Below are positions 1-9,840 of a stretch of 64,000 nt of DNA, one piece after another. Position numbers and translations under genes: made by a program. Under the pieces are notes generated by a model. The model was not told the DNA's origin. It saw only the letters and a list, made by a program, of their open reading frames with translations, and made no database searches. Location of the stretch: NCBI RefSeq assembly GCF_000515315.1, contig NZ_KI911562.1:3009220-3073219 (forward strand). The letters run 5' to 3'. Every line of letters begins with the position of its first letter. The stretch's first letter is position 1. The DNA comes from Asinibacterium sp. OR53 (lineage in GTDB: Bacteria > Bacteroidota > Bacteroidia > Chitinophagales > Chitinophagaceae).

Positions 1-168
1 GTGCTGGAACTGAACCTCATGCTCGACGCACCCGTTATCTTTGGTATACTCACCGTAGATAATGAAGAACAGGCCAGGGAACGCATCGGTGGTAAGCACG
101 GCCACAAAGGCGAAGAAGCGGCGGTTACCGCATTGAAGATGATTGCCCTCAACCGCAAACTAAAATAA
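1..168 (+). CDS. ribH: 6,7-dimethyl-8-ribityllumazine synthase, 3' end only
   Basis: Only the last 55 codons are in the window; the gene enters from the left edge in frame 1 and stops with TAA at 166-168. The reading contains [18 protein letters not shown] followed by [15 protein letters not shown], which matches the C-terminal region of lumazine synthase (substrate loop, then the helix with the conserved Gly-Lys-Gly-Glu-Ala pattern). The enzyme makes the direct precursor of riboflavin from 5-amino-6-ribitylaminouracil and dihydroxybutanone phosphate in the cytoplasm. The next gene starts 4 bp downstream, so the two may be co-transcribed. The identification is firm although the fragment is short. 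Confidence 0.9.
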   Translation: MLELNLMLDAPVIFGILTVDNEEQARERIGGKHGHKGEEAAVTALKMIALNRKLK

Positions 169-172
169 ACGC

Positions 173-892
173 ATGAACGTTCAAATCTTTGTACCCTGTT
201 TTATTGACCAGCTTTACCCACAGGTAGCTTTTAATATGGTGAAGGTATTGGAGAAAGCAGGATGCAAAGTGCGTTACAACGATAACCAGACCTGTTGCGG
301 TCAGCCCGCTTTCAATGCCGGCTTTTGGGGTGAAGCCAAAGAAGTGTGCAGCAAATTCCTGAAAGACTTTGAAAGCGCCGATTATATCGTAGCCCCCAGC
401 GCCAGTTGCATTGGATTCGTGCGGAATTATTATGAAAAGCTGTTTGAAAACACCTCCCAGCATTCACGTGCAAAAAAGATCGGCAACCGGGCTTTTGAAT
501 TATCCGATTTCCTCGTGAATGTGCTGCAGGTAGATGACCTGGGCGCCAGCTTTCATGGCAAAGCCACTTACCACGATAGTTGCGCGGCATTGCGCGAATG
601 CAAGCTCAAGCAGGAGCCCCGGCAATTGCTGAGCAAAGTAAAAGGACTGGAACTGGTAGAAATGAATGACGTAGAAACCTGCTGCGGTTTCGGCGGCACT
701 TTCGCCGTTAAGTTCGAACCCATCAGCATCGCCATGGGCGATCAGAAGATCACCAATGCAGTTACCACGGGTGCAGAATATATCATCAGCACCGACATGA
801 GCTGTCTCATGCACATCGATGGTTGCAACAAACACAAAAACGCAGGTTTACAAGTATTACACCTGGCTGATGTGCTGGCCAGTGGATGGTAA
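173..892 (+). CDS. (Fe-S)-binding protein of the LutA/LldE (CCG domain) family
   Basis: 239 aa, close to the usual length of LutA/LldE (YkgE). Two CCG cysteine motifs are visible: C9 with C41-C42 (TCCGQPAFNAG) in the first half and C170-C171 (TCCGFGGTF) in the second, with HDSCAALRE before the latter. In the LutABC/LldEFG system this subunit takes part in oxidising L-lactate to pyruvate. No lutB or lutC lies downstream, where an EVE-domain gene follows, so the partners must be elsewhere or this is a stand-alone CCG protein. A functional link with the rhamnose operon, whose dehydrogenase domain would yield lactate, is possible but is inference. Confidence 0.85.
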   Translation: MNVQIFVPCFIDQLYPQVAFNMVKVLEKAGCKVRYNDNQTCCGQPAFNAGFWGEAKEVCSKFLKDFESADYIVAPSASCIGFVRNYYEKLFENTSQHSRAKKIGNRAFELSDFLVNVLQVDDLGASFHGKATYHDSCAALRECKLKQEPRQLLSKVKGLELVEMNDVETCCGFGGTFAVKFEPISIAMGDQKITNAVTTGAEYIISTDMSCLMHIDGCNKHKNAGLQVLHLADVLASGW

Positions 893-911
893 TTTTATTT
901 ATTTTTATTGT

Positions 912-1325
912 ATGAACTACTGGCTGATTAAATCGGAACCCTTCAAATACAGTTGGGAGCAGTTTGTCAAAGACAAAGAAACATTTTGGGATGGCGTACG
1001 CAACTATGCAGCACGCAACCACCTGCGCACGATGAAGAAAGGCGACCTGGTTTTCTGGTACCATAGTAACGAAGGCACCGAGATCGTAGGTATTGCCAAA
1101 GTAATAAAAGAAGCCTACCAGGACCCTACCACTACAGAAGAAGCATGGGTAGCCGTAGATTTCAAACCACACAAAAAACTGAAAAAGCCGGTAACCCTCG
1201 TACAAATCAAGGCCGACAAACGTTTGGCCAATATGGCACTTGTGCGTTTGGGGCGTTTATCGGTACAGCCTGTTACCGAAGCCGAATGGGCGATTGTTAT
1301 GGAGATGGCCGGAGAGATAATTTAG
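912..1325 (+). CDS. EVE domain-containing protein
   Basis: The start is placed at ATG 912 because MNYWLIKSEP is the canonical beginning of EVE proteins; the longer open frame from 819 runs back into the preceding gene. The product is 137 aa, a single EVE domain (MNYWLIKSEP, then DGVRNYAARNHLRTMKKGD and FWYHSNEG). EVE domains belong to the PUA-like fold and bind modified bases such as 5-methylcytosine; some take part in RNA modification and others in DNA defence. Nothing nearby suggests a restriction system, so a housekeeping role like that of thymocyte nuclear protein 1 homologues is more likely. Confidence 0.88.
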   Translation: MNYWLIKSEPFKYSWEQFVKDKETFWDGVRNYAARNHLRTMKKGDLVFWYHSNEGTEIVGIAKVIKEAYQDPTTTEEAWVAVDFKPHKKLKKPVTLVQIKADKRLANMALVRLGRLSVQPVTEAEWAIVMEMAGEII

Positions 1326-1329
1326 CCCT

Positions 1330-3669
1330 ATGACTGCTGTAACCAAAAGAATACTTACCCTGTTTTGCCTCTTCTCCGTTTCTTTATTGAATGTTGTTTA
1401 TGCACAGGACCGATTCACTGTCAGTGGTATCGTCAAAGACAAAAGTACCGGGGAAGTACTCATCGGCGCAGCAGTAAAAATAGAAGAACTGAATACCGGC
1501 ACTACTACCAATGCTTACGGTTTTTATGCCATCAGCGTTAAGCCGGGAACGCATACGCTGAATGTGAGCTTCCAGGGTTACCAGCTCTTTTCACAAAAAA
1601 CGGAGCTCCGCGCCGATCTGCGCAACGATATAGAATTAATGCCCGTGAGTACGGTATTGAATGAAGTAGTGGTCTCTTCCAAAAGAAAGAACGAGCATAT
1701 AGCCAAACCGGTTATGGGTGTTGAAAAACTGAACCTCTCCGAGATCAACCTGTTGCCGGTATTATTGGGTGAAAGAGATGTACTCAAAAGTATTCAACTG
1801 CTTCCCGGCATTAAATCGGCGGGTGAAGGCAATAGCGGTTTTTTTGTGCGCGGCGGAAGCGCCGATCAAAACCTGATCCTGCTCGATGAAGCGCCTGTGT
1901 ACAATGCCTCTCACCTGCTTGGCTTCTTTTCTACTTTCAATTCCGATGCGATCAAAGACGTGAGCGTTTACAAAGGCAGTATGCCTGCCCAATACGGTGG
2001 TCGCTTGTCTTCTGTGGTAGACATCAAAATGAAAGACGGGAACAGCAAGGACTACAATGTAAGCGGTGGTCTCGGGCTGATCTCTTCCCGCATCAACATA
2101 GAAGGGCCTATTGTAAAAGACAAAGGTTCTTTCATTATCAGCGCCAGGCGCACGTATGCCGATCAATTCCTGAAGCTCTCAAAGGATACGACTGTTAACA
2201 ACAACAAGCTCTATTTCTACGACCTCAACCTCAAAGCGAATTATATGCTGGGCAAGCGCGACCGTCTCTACCTCTCGGGCTATTTCGGCAGAGATGTATT
2301 GGGCTTTGCCGAAACATTCAAAAGTGATTGGGGTAATACCACCGGCACTTTGCGATGGAACCATATTTTCAGCCGGAATCTTTTTTCCAATACATCGCTC
2401 ATCTACAGCAATTACAATTATGTGATCAAGATCAAATCGGGCAAGCAATTGCTCACCATCAACTCTAAAATAGAAGACCTCAACTTCAAACAGGATTTTG
2501 ATCTTTTCCTCAACAATAACAACAAATTGAAATTCGGGGCCAACGCCATCCTGCATACCAATTCTCCTGGCCGGGTTACCTCAGACGATTCTGCATTTAC
2601 AGGCAATAAAGTACAAAACAAAAAATCACTCGAATCGGCCGTTTATTTTTCTCACGAGATCAAAGCCAGCGAGCGGCTCAACCTGATTTACGGGTTACGG
2701 TTATCGAACCTGACCGTGCTGGGTCCCGGTAATTTTTATACTTATGATACGGCAGGCAACACTACCGACACGATGCGTTACGGTCCCGGAGCTACCGTTG
2801 TCAGCTATTGGAACCTCGAGCCCCGCATATCGGCCAGTTACCAGTTGAATGAACGCCGTTCTATCAAAGCTTCTTACACACGCAATGTGCAGAACCTGCA
2901 TTTTTTAAGCAATACCACCACCAGCAGTCCTACCGACCTATGGTTGCCCAGCACCAACAATGTGCAACCCGAAACAGCCGATCAGTTTGCCATTGGTTAT
3001 TACCAAACATCTGCAAACGATCAATACGAACTGACAGTTGAAACTTATTACAAATGGATGCAGCACCAGATCGACTATAAAAGTGGCGCCTTATTAAGGG
3101 CCAATGATAATGTTGAAAACCAGTTATTATATGGTGTAGGCAGGGCTTATGGTATTGAATGGTTGCTCCGAAAAAAATATGGCAGGCTGAGTGGCTGGGT
3201 GGGCTATACCCTCTCCAAAACGGAACGCCGCTTCGACCAGATCAACAACGGACAATATTTCCCGGCCAGGCAGGATATTACCCATGATATTTCTGTAGTG
3301 GGTATTTATAAATTATCAGACCGATGGACATTGTCGGGCACATGGGTATACAACACCGGCAACGCCGTTACTTTTCCTTCCGGCAAATACCATGTAAACG
3401 GACAAACCGTTTTCGTATACACCGAGCGCAACGGATATCGCATGCCACCCTATCACCGCCTCGATATAGCTGCTACTGTTGAAAACAAGAAAAACAAGAG
3501 CAGGCGTTATCAAAGCAGTTGGACCTTCGGTATATACAACCTGTATGGTCGTGAGAATGCCTATACCATTACTTTCCAGGATGACCCCGATCACCCGGAA
3601 AAAACACAGGCTTTACGAACGGCTTTGTTCAAATTCATTCCAAGCATTACCTGGAATTTTAAATTCTGA
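1330..3669 (+). CDS. TonB-dependent outer-membrane receptor with carboxypeptidase-like N-domain
   Basis: 779 aa. A signal peptide (about residues 1-25, ending VVYAQ) is followed by a carboxypeptidase regulatory-like beta-sandwich (about 30-115: FTVSGIVKDKSTGEVLIGA, GFYAISVKPG), a plug domain (LPGIKSAGEGNSGFFVRGGSADQNLILLD) and a beta-barrel ending in the aromatic terminus ITWNFKF. It imports an unidentified substrate across the outer membrane using TonB energy. The gene after it encodes a DUF4249 lipoprotein. This receptor/DUF4249 pair is recurrent in Bacteroidota and replaces the SusC/SusD arrangement. It begins only 4 bp after the EVE gene. The substrate cannot be told from sequence. Confidence 0.9.
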   Translation: MTAVTKRILTLFCLFSVSLLNVVYAQDRFTVSGIVKDKSTGEVLIGAAVKIEELNTGTTTNAYGFYAISVKPGTHTLNVSFQGYQLFSQKTELRADLRNDIELMPVSTVLNEVVVSSKRKNEHIAKPVMGVEKLNLSEINLLPVLLGERDVLKSIQLLPGIKSAGEGNSGFFVRGGSADQNLILLDEAPVYNASHLLGFFSTFNSDAIKDVSVYKGSMPAQYGGRLSSVVDIKMKDGNSKDYNVSGGLGLISSRINIEGPIVKDKGSFIISARRTYADQFLKLSKDTTVNNNKLYFYDLNLKANYMLGKRDRLYLSGYFGRDVLGFAETFKSDWGNTTGTLRWNHIFSRNLFSNTSLIYSNYNYVIKIKSGKQLLTINSKIEDLNFKQDFDLFLNNNNKLKFGANAILHTNSPGRVTSDDSAFTGNKVQNKKSLESAVYFSHEIKASERLNLIYGLRLSNLTVLGPGNFYTYDTAGNTTDTMRYGPGATVVSYWNLEPRISASYQLNERRSIKASYTRNVQNLHFLSNTTTSSPTDLWLPSTNNVQPETADQFAIGYYQTSANDQYELTVETYYKWMQHQIDYKSGALLRANDNVENQLLYGVGRAYGIEWLLRKKYGRLSGWVGYTLSKTERRFDQINNGQYFPARQDITHDISVVGIYKLSDRWTLSGTWVYNTGNAVTFPSGKYHVNGQTVFVYTERNGYRMPPYHRLDIAATVENKKNKSRRYQSSWTFGIYNLYGRENAYTITFQDDPDHPEKTQALRTALFKFIPSITWNFKF

Positions 3670-3676
3670 TGATCAC

Positions 3677-4471
3677 ATGTCAATTTTTGCAAAATATACA
3701 TACCGCCTGTTGATACTGTCACTCCTTTTTGCTTCCTGTAAAAAAGTGATCGATGTGAATTTAAATAATGCGCCTTCACAGGTTGTGATTGAAGGGATTG
3801 TGAACAACCAGGGGCCTGCCAGTGTCATCATTACCCGGTCGGTCAGGTTCGGCGACAATAACAGCTTCCCTCCTGTTTCGGGTGCGGTTGTAAAGGTCCG
3901 GGACAATGCCGGCAACAGCTATCAATTGCTCGAAACAACCCCGGGTGTTTATACGCACCCCAATGCTGTTGGTGTTCCGGGCAGGACTTATTCCTTACAG
4001 GCCATCATCAACCAGGTTAGCTATACCGCTAGTTCTACCATGCCATACCCTGTAAATTTCGATACACTGACGACCGACCAATTGGCTTTCGGTAATAAAG
4101 TGCTCAAAGTGGTTCGCCCATGGTTCAGAGATCCTGATACGCTGGGTAACAATTACCAGTTCCTTGAATACGTGAACAGGGCGCTGGTGCAGAACATTTA
4201 TACATGGAATGATTACATCAACAATGGCGGCGTTTATTACAGGCCGCTCATCTATCAGGCAGAAGATAAACATCGTGATATTGTATCCGGCGATACGGTT
4301 ACCGTTGAAATGAGGTGTATCGACAAAGCTGTCTTTACCTACATGCGCGCCCTGGCAGATCTCAACACCAATAATATTACACCTGCCAATCCGCCCAGTA
4401 ACCTGTCTAACGGCGCATTGGGTTATTTCAGTGCACATACCAGCCAGGTTAAATCGGTGAAGATCCCTTAA
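3677..4471 (+). CDS. DUF4249 family lipoprotein
   Basis: 264 aa from ATG 3677, chosen because it gives a lipoprotein signal (LLILSLLFASC, lipobox Cys about residue 20). The open frame extends upstream into the receptor gene, but that stretch is out of register with any signal peptide. After the lipobox comes the DUF4249 pattern (KKVIDVNLNNAPSQVVIEGIV, then beta-rich repeats VKVRDNAGNSYQL and YSLQAIINQVSYTASSTMPYPVNFDTL). The function is unknown. Its place directly after a TonB receptor suggests a surface partner in substrate binding. It converges on the GH2 gene with 6 bp between the stops, and I see no hairpin terminator there. Confidence 0.85.
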   Translation: MSIFAKYTYRLLILSLLFASCKKVIDVNLNNAPSQVVIEGIVNNQGPASVIITRSVRFGDNNSFPPVSGAVVKVRDNAGNSYQLLETTPGVYTHPNAVGVPGRTYSLQAIINQVSYTASSTMPYPVNFDTLTTDQLAFGNKVLKVVRPWFRDPDTLGNNYQFLEYVNRALVQNIYTWNDYINNGGVYYRPLIYQAEDKHRDIVSGDTVTVEMRCIDKAVFTYMRALADLNTNNITPANPPSNLSNGALGYFSAHTSQVKSVKIP

Positions 4472-4477
4472 AGGCTG

Positions 4478-7243
4478 TTACCTGAAATCAAACCACAACA
4501 CCCCATGAACAGGGTCGGCGCTTAGTTTATTTTTTTCGCTTTGCGGACCCATCTTTTCATTGGCCGGCTTGAATTTGGTGCCAATCGGACTGATGGTTTG
4601 CAGAAATCCCAGCTCGCCTTTGGGAAATTCCGGCACAACATTGTTGTTCAGCGGTGCGTCTTTGGGTCGCTTCGGTTTACCCATTTGCAGGAATGTATTT
4701 TCATTCTCCGTAAAAACAGTAAACGGCGCTTCTTTATTTTCTATGACTGCCCAACTCCATGCAGCATGGTACCCTTTGAATTCAGGATAGTCCCAGGTTT
4801 CACCGGTTACTGCATCGTTGTATGCTTTGTGCCATACGCCCATCTGCATACCCTTCATCCTGTTTTTCCATACCCGGTAAGGCCCCCTGCCCAGCCACTT
4901 CATTCCTGTTATTTTTTCTTCGGGGTAATTGAATGTGATGCCTGAAAAATTCACTTCACCGGTCTGCACATACGTGTATTCCAGTTTCACCGGTTGTCCG
5001 GGATGGAAGGTCCACCGCACATGCAATGAAGCATCGCCTGAATAGGTACATGCCACAATATGACTGTTGGCAGAATCGCGGTGCGTCAATTCATCCAGCC
5101 TGCAATCAACTCCCGCCAGCACTGGTCCGCCTGACAGTGATATTACCGTATTCCCTTTTATCACCCGGTGCAGGAGCCCTGTTCTCTTGTTGAAATAATA
5201 ATTGATGTGATCGCTGCTGACAACGAGCGAACTGTCTGTATCTTTTGTTGTAACAGCCGAAGCATTCACTGCAGACCTCAACAAGCGGTCGGCCGTTTGT
5301 TGAGGTGTTCGTAACGACCAGCTCCAGGTAAAAATTTCACGATAATTGGGGTCATACGCTGTTAAGTAAAGCGCATCCGCTTTGTTTTTTGCAGCAGGCA
5401 AATGTAAATCCAGCACGCCTTTTTTTCCCGGCTTCAAAAAAGAAATGGTTGCCTGTCCCTCTGCTATTACTTTAGAGAGGGTTGTTGCATCTTTGGGTGA
5501 AGGGAAAGAAAGCAGTTTCCATTCAAACCTGCATTGGTTAAGGTTGGTAAACAGGTACCTGTTTTCTATATCGAGCTTATCATTAAAACCGGGTTTGTTC
5601 AACCGGGGAGCAATATAAACTGGCGACCATATTTCTTTGATTGTATAAAAGCTGGCTTCTTTTTCACGATGCGGTCCTAGTATACCATCAGGTGCATGGT
5701 TCCCATCTGTATCATACACACCGTTCTTATCTGTTCTGACTACTCCTTCATCGAGCAATGCCCAGAGGAAGCCTCCTGCGCTGCGCGGGTGGCGTAACAT
5801 CAGGTTCCAGTAATCGTCGAGCCCTGCACCCAATCCGCCATCGTATAAGCCATGCAGGAATTCAGTTGGAAAGAATATCTCTTCTCCTTTTTCTGCAGAA
5901 GCCTGTATATACTGGTAATCGGGATAATGCTTGGTATCTGTGCTGCCGAATTTCTGCCAGGGGTGGATCACTATACGTTTTTGCGGATCATACAACTTGA
6001 AATCTTCATCGATGGAAGTATTCCATCCACCTTCATTACCATTATCCCATATTACAACTGAAGGATGGTTCACATCTCTTACAACCATCTCCTTTACCAG
6101 TCTTTTGGCAGTAGCAGTGTCGTAAGATTTTTGCCAACCATTCAGTTCATCCAACACGAACAAACCCAGCGAGTCACAGAGATAAAGAAATTGTTGGTCT
6201 GGCGGATAATGCGACATGCGAACCGCATTCATGTTCATTTCTTTCATCAGCCTGATGTCCATCAGGTGTACATCCCTGCTCAACGCCCTGCCGCTTTCAG
6301 GCCAGAAGCTGTGCCTGTTGGCCCCTTTGAACATGACTTTCGCACCATTTATATAAATGCCCTCTTTTGGCTTCACTTCAACCGTTCTGAAACCGAACGA
6401 CTGTTTTACCTGGTGAATAACATTTTTAGTATCCCTGATCGTTACCAGCACCCGGTACAGATTCGGGAACTCCGGGCTCCACTGCAAGGGATGGTCAATC
6501 TTTATATGAAGGGATGTCTTTTCCTTATCGCCTTTCACCTTTTTAGAGAAAAGTTTACCAACATGTTCTCCGCTCAGCTTTTGAATCTGTGCTTCAATAA
6601 CCTGTCCTTCGCGTGCATGCGCATGATATACATCCATATTAAAAGCACCATCGGCTTTTGCATCTATTGCAACTCTTTCAATGAATGTTTCGGGAACAAT
6701 TTCCAGGTACACGGGACGGTAAATACCGCCGAATACCCAATAATCGCCGCTGCGTTCTGCTCTGTTTACAGATTCATTGGCCGACATTTTACTCACGCGT
6801 ACTTCGAGCAGGTTGCTTTCCCCTGGTTTGATGAGCGAAGTGATATCGTATTTAAATTGGTAAAAACTTCCCTGGTGAACAGCACCGGCTAAATGTCCGT
6901 TGATCTTGACTTCTGTATCGGTCATGGAGCCTTCGAATACAATGAAAACCCTTTTCCCTTTCTTCAACGCCGGAACCTTGAAAGCATGCTTATATAACCC
7001 TTCTTCGTTTGCTTTTACTTTATCGTGTCCGTAATTATACGCACCAAAACCTTGCAGCTCCCAGTTGGAAGGCACTGCAATCTTTTTCCACTTCCCGCTG
7101 TTCATACCGCCGGTACAGAAGAAATCCCACTGAACAGTATGGTCTTTATCGGTGCCGGACAAATACTGGATAATGGTTTCCTGCGCAGATGCGGTACAAT
7201 ATCCGCCCAGGCAGAGCAAGAAAAGAAAAAAATAATTTTTCAT
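4478..7243 (-). CDS. Secreted glycoside hydrolase family 2 (beta-galactosidase-like)
   Basis: 921 aa with a signal peptide (MKNYFFLFLLCLGGYCTASA). The order is jelly-roll sugar-binding domain (about 50-185), immunoglobulin-like domain (about 190-290), TIM barrel (about 295-560) and a C-terminal beta-galactosidase small-chain-like region. The barrel shows WDNGNEGG with the likely acid/base E404 and FPTEFLHG with the likely nucleophile E461. It would act in the periplasm or at the surface on a beta-linked sugar; the exact substrate is unknown. It is the last gene of the rhamnose operon (6 bp after the kinase), suggesting that it trims a rhamnose-containing glycan. The final domain (about 690-890) resembles the Bgal_small_N fold that large beta-galactosidases carry. 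Confidence 0.88.
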   Translation of the reverse strand: MKNYFFLFLLCLGGYCTASAQETIIQYLSGTDKDHTVQWDFFCTGGMNSGKWKKIAVPSNWELQGFGAYNYGHDKVKANEEGLYKHAFKVPALKKGKRVFIVFEGSMTDTEVKINGHLAGAVHQGSFYQFKYDITSLIKPGESNLLEVRVSKMSANESVNRAERSGDYWVFGGIYRPVYLEIVPETFIERVAIDAKADGAFNMDVYHAHAREGQVIEAQIQKLSGEHVGKLFSKKVKGDKEKTSLHIKIDHPLQWSPEFPNLYRVLVTIRDTKNVIHQVKQSFGFRTVEVKPKEGIYINGAKVMFKGANRHSFWPESGRALSRDVHLMDIRLMKEMNMNAVRMSHYPPDQQFLYLCDSLGLFVLDELNGWQKSYDTATAKRLVKEMVVRDVNHPSVVIWDNGNEGGWNTSIDEDFKLYDPQKRIVIHPWQKFGSTDTKHYPDYQYIQASAEKGEEIFFPTEFLHGLYDGGLGAGLDDYWNLMLRHPRSAGGFLWALLDEGVVRTDKNGVYDTDGNHAPDGILGPHREKEASFYTIKEIWSPVYIAPRLNKPGFNDKLDIENRYLFTNLNQCRFEWKLLSFPSPKDATTLSKVIAEGQATISFLKPGKKGVLDLHLPAAKNKADALYLTAYDPNYREIFTWSWSLRTPQQTADRLLRSAVNASAVTTKDTDSSLVVSSDHINYYFNKRTGLLHRVIKGNTVISLSGGPVLAGVDCRLDELTHRDSANSHIVACTYSGDASLHVRWTFHPGQPVKLEYTYVQTGEVNFSGITFNYPEEKITGMKWLGRGPYRVWKNRMKGMQMGVWHKAYNDAVTGETWDYPEFKGYHAAWSWAVIENKEAPFTVFTENENTFLQMGKPKRPKDAPLNNNVVPEFPKGELGFLQTISPIGTKFKPANEKMGPQSEKNKLSADPVHGVLWFDFR

Positions 7244-7249
7244 GATAAT

Positions 7250-8509
7250 TCAAATAGATCTTTTACCAATTTGCCAGGATCCGTGAAGAGCGAGTGCGGC
7301 TCCCAGGGCAGAAGCCTGTGCCAATACAGACGCAACAACCACGGCATGCGGAAAAGCACGAGCCAGCAAGTGCATAAAGATACTATTTTGTGCGAAGCCG
7401 CCTTCCACTAATAAGCGCATAGGGTCTTTTTCCGGATGCACATTTCTTATCACGGCCACTTGTTCTTCCACCAATTCAAAAACCAGTTGGTGATACGCAG
7501 CAACAAAACTATCTGTTTGTTTGGGTGTCCAATGCAAATCAAAAACAACTTGTTTGTATGCACCTGACTGCACACCAAAATCTTTTTCCAGTTTGGCGGC
7601 TTGTTCTTCATGCTTACGGCCCAATAGCAGTCTTCCCGCTTTCACGGGACGGCCTTCATACGTGAGGTAACACAGCATATCTGAAGACAGTTCCGCCGCA
7701 GTCAACGATCTATCGTTGAAAGGATTGAGTGTTACTGACCATGTACCGGTTGATACCAGCACAAAAGGTTCTTCTGCCTTGATCAAATAAGGAAGCAATG
7801 CAGCAGAACTGTCGTGCAATCCAACACCAACATGCAGCGGGCGTTCACGGTATTGTATTTGAATAGCAGCGCGACTGGAATAAATAGGCGGCAACTTACT
7901 GGTCATATTTTCTTCCTGTACCCATGGGTGATAATCCTGCCGCTGAAAATCCCACAGCGCTGTATGACAACCCAGGCTGGTCATTTCACTGCAACATTCT
8001 TTGGTAAAAAGATAACTCAACCATTGCGGCAGGTGCAGTGTTTGATGTACATCGGCAAAAACAGACGGCTGTTCTTTTTTCAACCGGTAGAGTTGTAAAC
8101 CCGTATTCAGGCTACCGGTTAAAGGCGCTCCGGTAGCAAGTGACAATGCTTGTTCACCTCCATAAGTACTGCAAAACTCCTGTAATAGTGTTGCAGGATA
8201 TGGCTTGAGGTAATTGTACAATGGCATCAAAGGTTTTCCCGTTTCATCCAAATGCACAATGCTGGCGCCATAGCCTGAAAAATTCAAAGCCTGTATATCG
8301 AAATCCGGATGATCGAAAGCCTGATCGAATATTTCCTGCATCCACTTCGCCAGTAGATCCAGGTCTTCCGAAGGATAACCATCCGCATCTGTTGTTTCTT
8401 CCAGCTGCACAGTCCGTTCATACACAACCTCATAGCTCCTGTCGAAGAGAAAGAATTTTTTATTGGTCCGGCCAATATCAAATACGGCAATTACTGGAAG
8501 CGGTGTCAT
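7250..8509 (-). CDS. rhaB: FGGY-family carbohydrate kinase, probable rhamnulokinase
   Basis: 419 aa; FGGY kinases are usually 450-500 aa, so this is a short member. The N-terminal ATPase strand is PVIAVFDIGRTNKKFFLFD, with later VSTGTWSVTLNPF and LLVEGGFAQNSIFMHLLA, as in the rhamnulokinase branch. It would phosphorylate L-rhamnulose to L-rhamnulose-1-phosphate in the cytoplasm. Its start codon overlaps the stop of the isomerase gene by 4 bp (ATGA), indicating translational coupling. The neighbours (isomerase, aldolase/dehydrogenase, RhaT) make rhamnulose the best substrate; fuculose is the main alternative. Confidence 0.85.
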   Translation of the reverse strand: MTPLPVIAVFDIGRTNKKFFLFDRSYEVVYERTVQLEETTDADGYPSEDLDLLAKWMQEIFDQAFDHPDFDIQALNFSGYGASIVHLDETGKPLMPLYNYLKPYPATLLQEFCSTYGGEQALSLATGAPLTGSLNTGLQLYRLKKEQPSVFADVHQTLHLPQWLSYLFTKECCSEMTSLGCHTALWDFQRQDYHPWVQEENMTSKLPPIYSSRAAIQIQYRERPLHVGVGLHDSSAALLPYLIKAEEPFVLVSTGTWSVTLNPFNDRSLTAAELSSDMLCYLTYEGRPVKAGRLLLGRKHEEQAAKLEKDFGVQSGAYKQVVFDLHWTPKQTDSFVAAYHQLVFELVEEQVAVIRNVHPEKDPMRLLVEGGFAQNSIFMHLLARAFPHAVVVASVLAQASALGAALALHGSWQIGKRSI

Positions 8510-9798
8510 AGACCGGTTGTATGAGCATGGTAACCACGTTGTGCAATGAGTGCTTTGCGTACACCGGCCTGCCTGAACAAGTCCAGCGGACGCAGTGCGC
8601 CGCCTGAACGTAATCTCGCTTCTGCAACCAGCGGCCGCAGGTCGGTGCGGTAAACTTCCTGTAATATTTCTTGTGCGGCTGCCACGTCGTTGTTCTCCTG
8701 TGCGTGGCGCAGTGCTGCCTGGTCTACCAGCAATGCCTGTGCATAAGCCAGTCGTATGGCTTCTACCGATTGCAGCAGGTCTTCCAGCGGGTCTTTGATA
8801 TTATGCGAAGCATCGATCATCCATCCCAAATCAGCAGCGTGGTTCATACCTCGCGCATCCATGCCTTCCACCAGTTCGTTGAAAATAAGGAAGAGTTGAT
8901 AGGGATTGATGGAGCCTACAGTGAGGTCATCATCGCCATATTTGGAATCATTGAAATGGAAACCTGCCAGTTTTCCTTCCATCAGCAACAGCGAAACGAT
9001 CTGTTCGATGTTCGCATTTGGTAAATGGTGACCTAGATCGACCAATGTATAAGCTTGCGGACCGAGTTTGCTGGCATAGAGATAGGATTGTCCCCAATCT
9101 CCTACCGTCATAGAATAAAAATTGGGTTCGAATGCTTTGTATTCAACGAACATTTTCCAGTCTTTCGGCAATGCCGCATATATCTCCTGCAAACTTTCCA
9201 ATGTGCGCTGGAATGCTTTCCTGAAATTCAACTGACCCGGAAAGCAGGAACCATCCGATAACCAAACGGTGAGCGCTTGCGAGCCGAGGGCTTCACCGTG
9301 ACGTATCACTTCCATATTGTGTTCAATGGCTTGCCTGCGCACCTGCTCATTCAGGTGTTGAAGTGATCCGAATTTATAAGAATGCGCTTGACCGGGCTGG
9401 TCCTGGAAAGTGTTTGAATTCACGGCATCGAAACGAAGTCCGTGTGAAGATGCCAATTCCCTGATCGCTCTCGGGTCACTGGGTATATCCCAGGGAATGT
9501 GTAATGAGATAGCACCACTGCCCTGGTTTAACCTGTGCAGCAAAGCCACGTCTTCTATTTTTTCTTCGAGGCTACGCGGCTCGCCGCCACCCGGAAATCT
9601 TCCGAAACGCGTACCGCCGGTACCCAATGCCCAGGATGGAATTGCTACCTGGAAATCCTGTACCAATTTGATCACGCGCTCGGGATCAGCAATACGGTCT
9701 TTCAGCGCAGTGAGCGCTTTTGCATGTTGCGCATAATGAGTTTCGTTGTGCGCCGTTATTGCGGCTTTGTTGACAAGCATTGTTCTATCGTTTAGCAA
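8506..9798 (-). CDS. rhaI: L-rhamnose isomerase (RhaI type)
   Basis: 430 aa, a TIM-barrel sugar isomerase of the RhaI group found in Gram-positives, Bacteroidota and others rather than the enteric RhaA type. Conserved stretches include AVNSNTFQDQPGQAHSYKFG, WLSDGSCFPGQ, TLVDLGHHLPNANIEQ and GFHFNDSKYGDDDL, which carry the metal-binding His and Asp residues. It interconverts L-rhamnose and L-rhamnulose. The first Met is at 9798; a second at 9780 (MLVNKAA) is an equally possible start. It lies 42 bp after the aldolase/dehydrogenase gene and overlaps the kinase by 4 bp. Confidence 0.88.
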   Translation of the reverse strand: MLNDRTMLVNKAAITAHNETHYAQHAKALTALKDRIADPERVIKLVQDFQVAIPSWALGTGGTRFGRFPGGGEPRSLEEKIEDVALLHRLNQGSGAISLHIPWDIPSDPRAIRELASSHGLRFDAVNSNTFQDQPGQAHSYKFGSLQHLNEQVRRQAIEHNMEVIRHGEALGSQALTVWLSDGSCFPGQLNFRKAFQRTLESLQEIYAALPKDWKMFVEYKAFEPNFYSMTVGDWGQSYLYASKLGPQAYTLVDLGHHLPNANIEQIVSLLLMEGKLAGFHFNDSKYGDDDLTVGSINPYQLFLIFNELVEGMDARGMNHAADLGWMIDASHNIKDPLEDLLQSVEAIRLAYAQALLVDQAALRHAQENNDVAAAQEILQEVYRTDLRPLVAEARLRSGGALRPLDLFRQAGVRKALIAQRGYHAHTTGL

Positions 9799-9840
9799 TC
9801 TTTATCAAATATCAAACCTTATTCATCACCAGCCACCTTA

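Noticed and set aside
3479-3676. Upstream extension of the DUF4249 gene
   Set aside because: The extra 66 residues overlap the receptor gene and would move the lipoprotein signal to an internal position; ATG 3677 is better.
6065-6892. Long plus-strand open frame of 275 codons
   Set aside because: It lies antisense within the GH2 gene, shows no domain motif and is typical of shadow frames opposite a well-coded gene.
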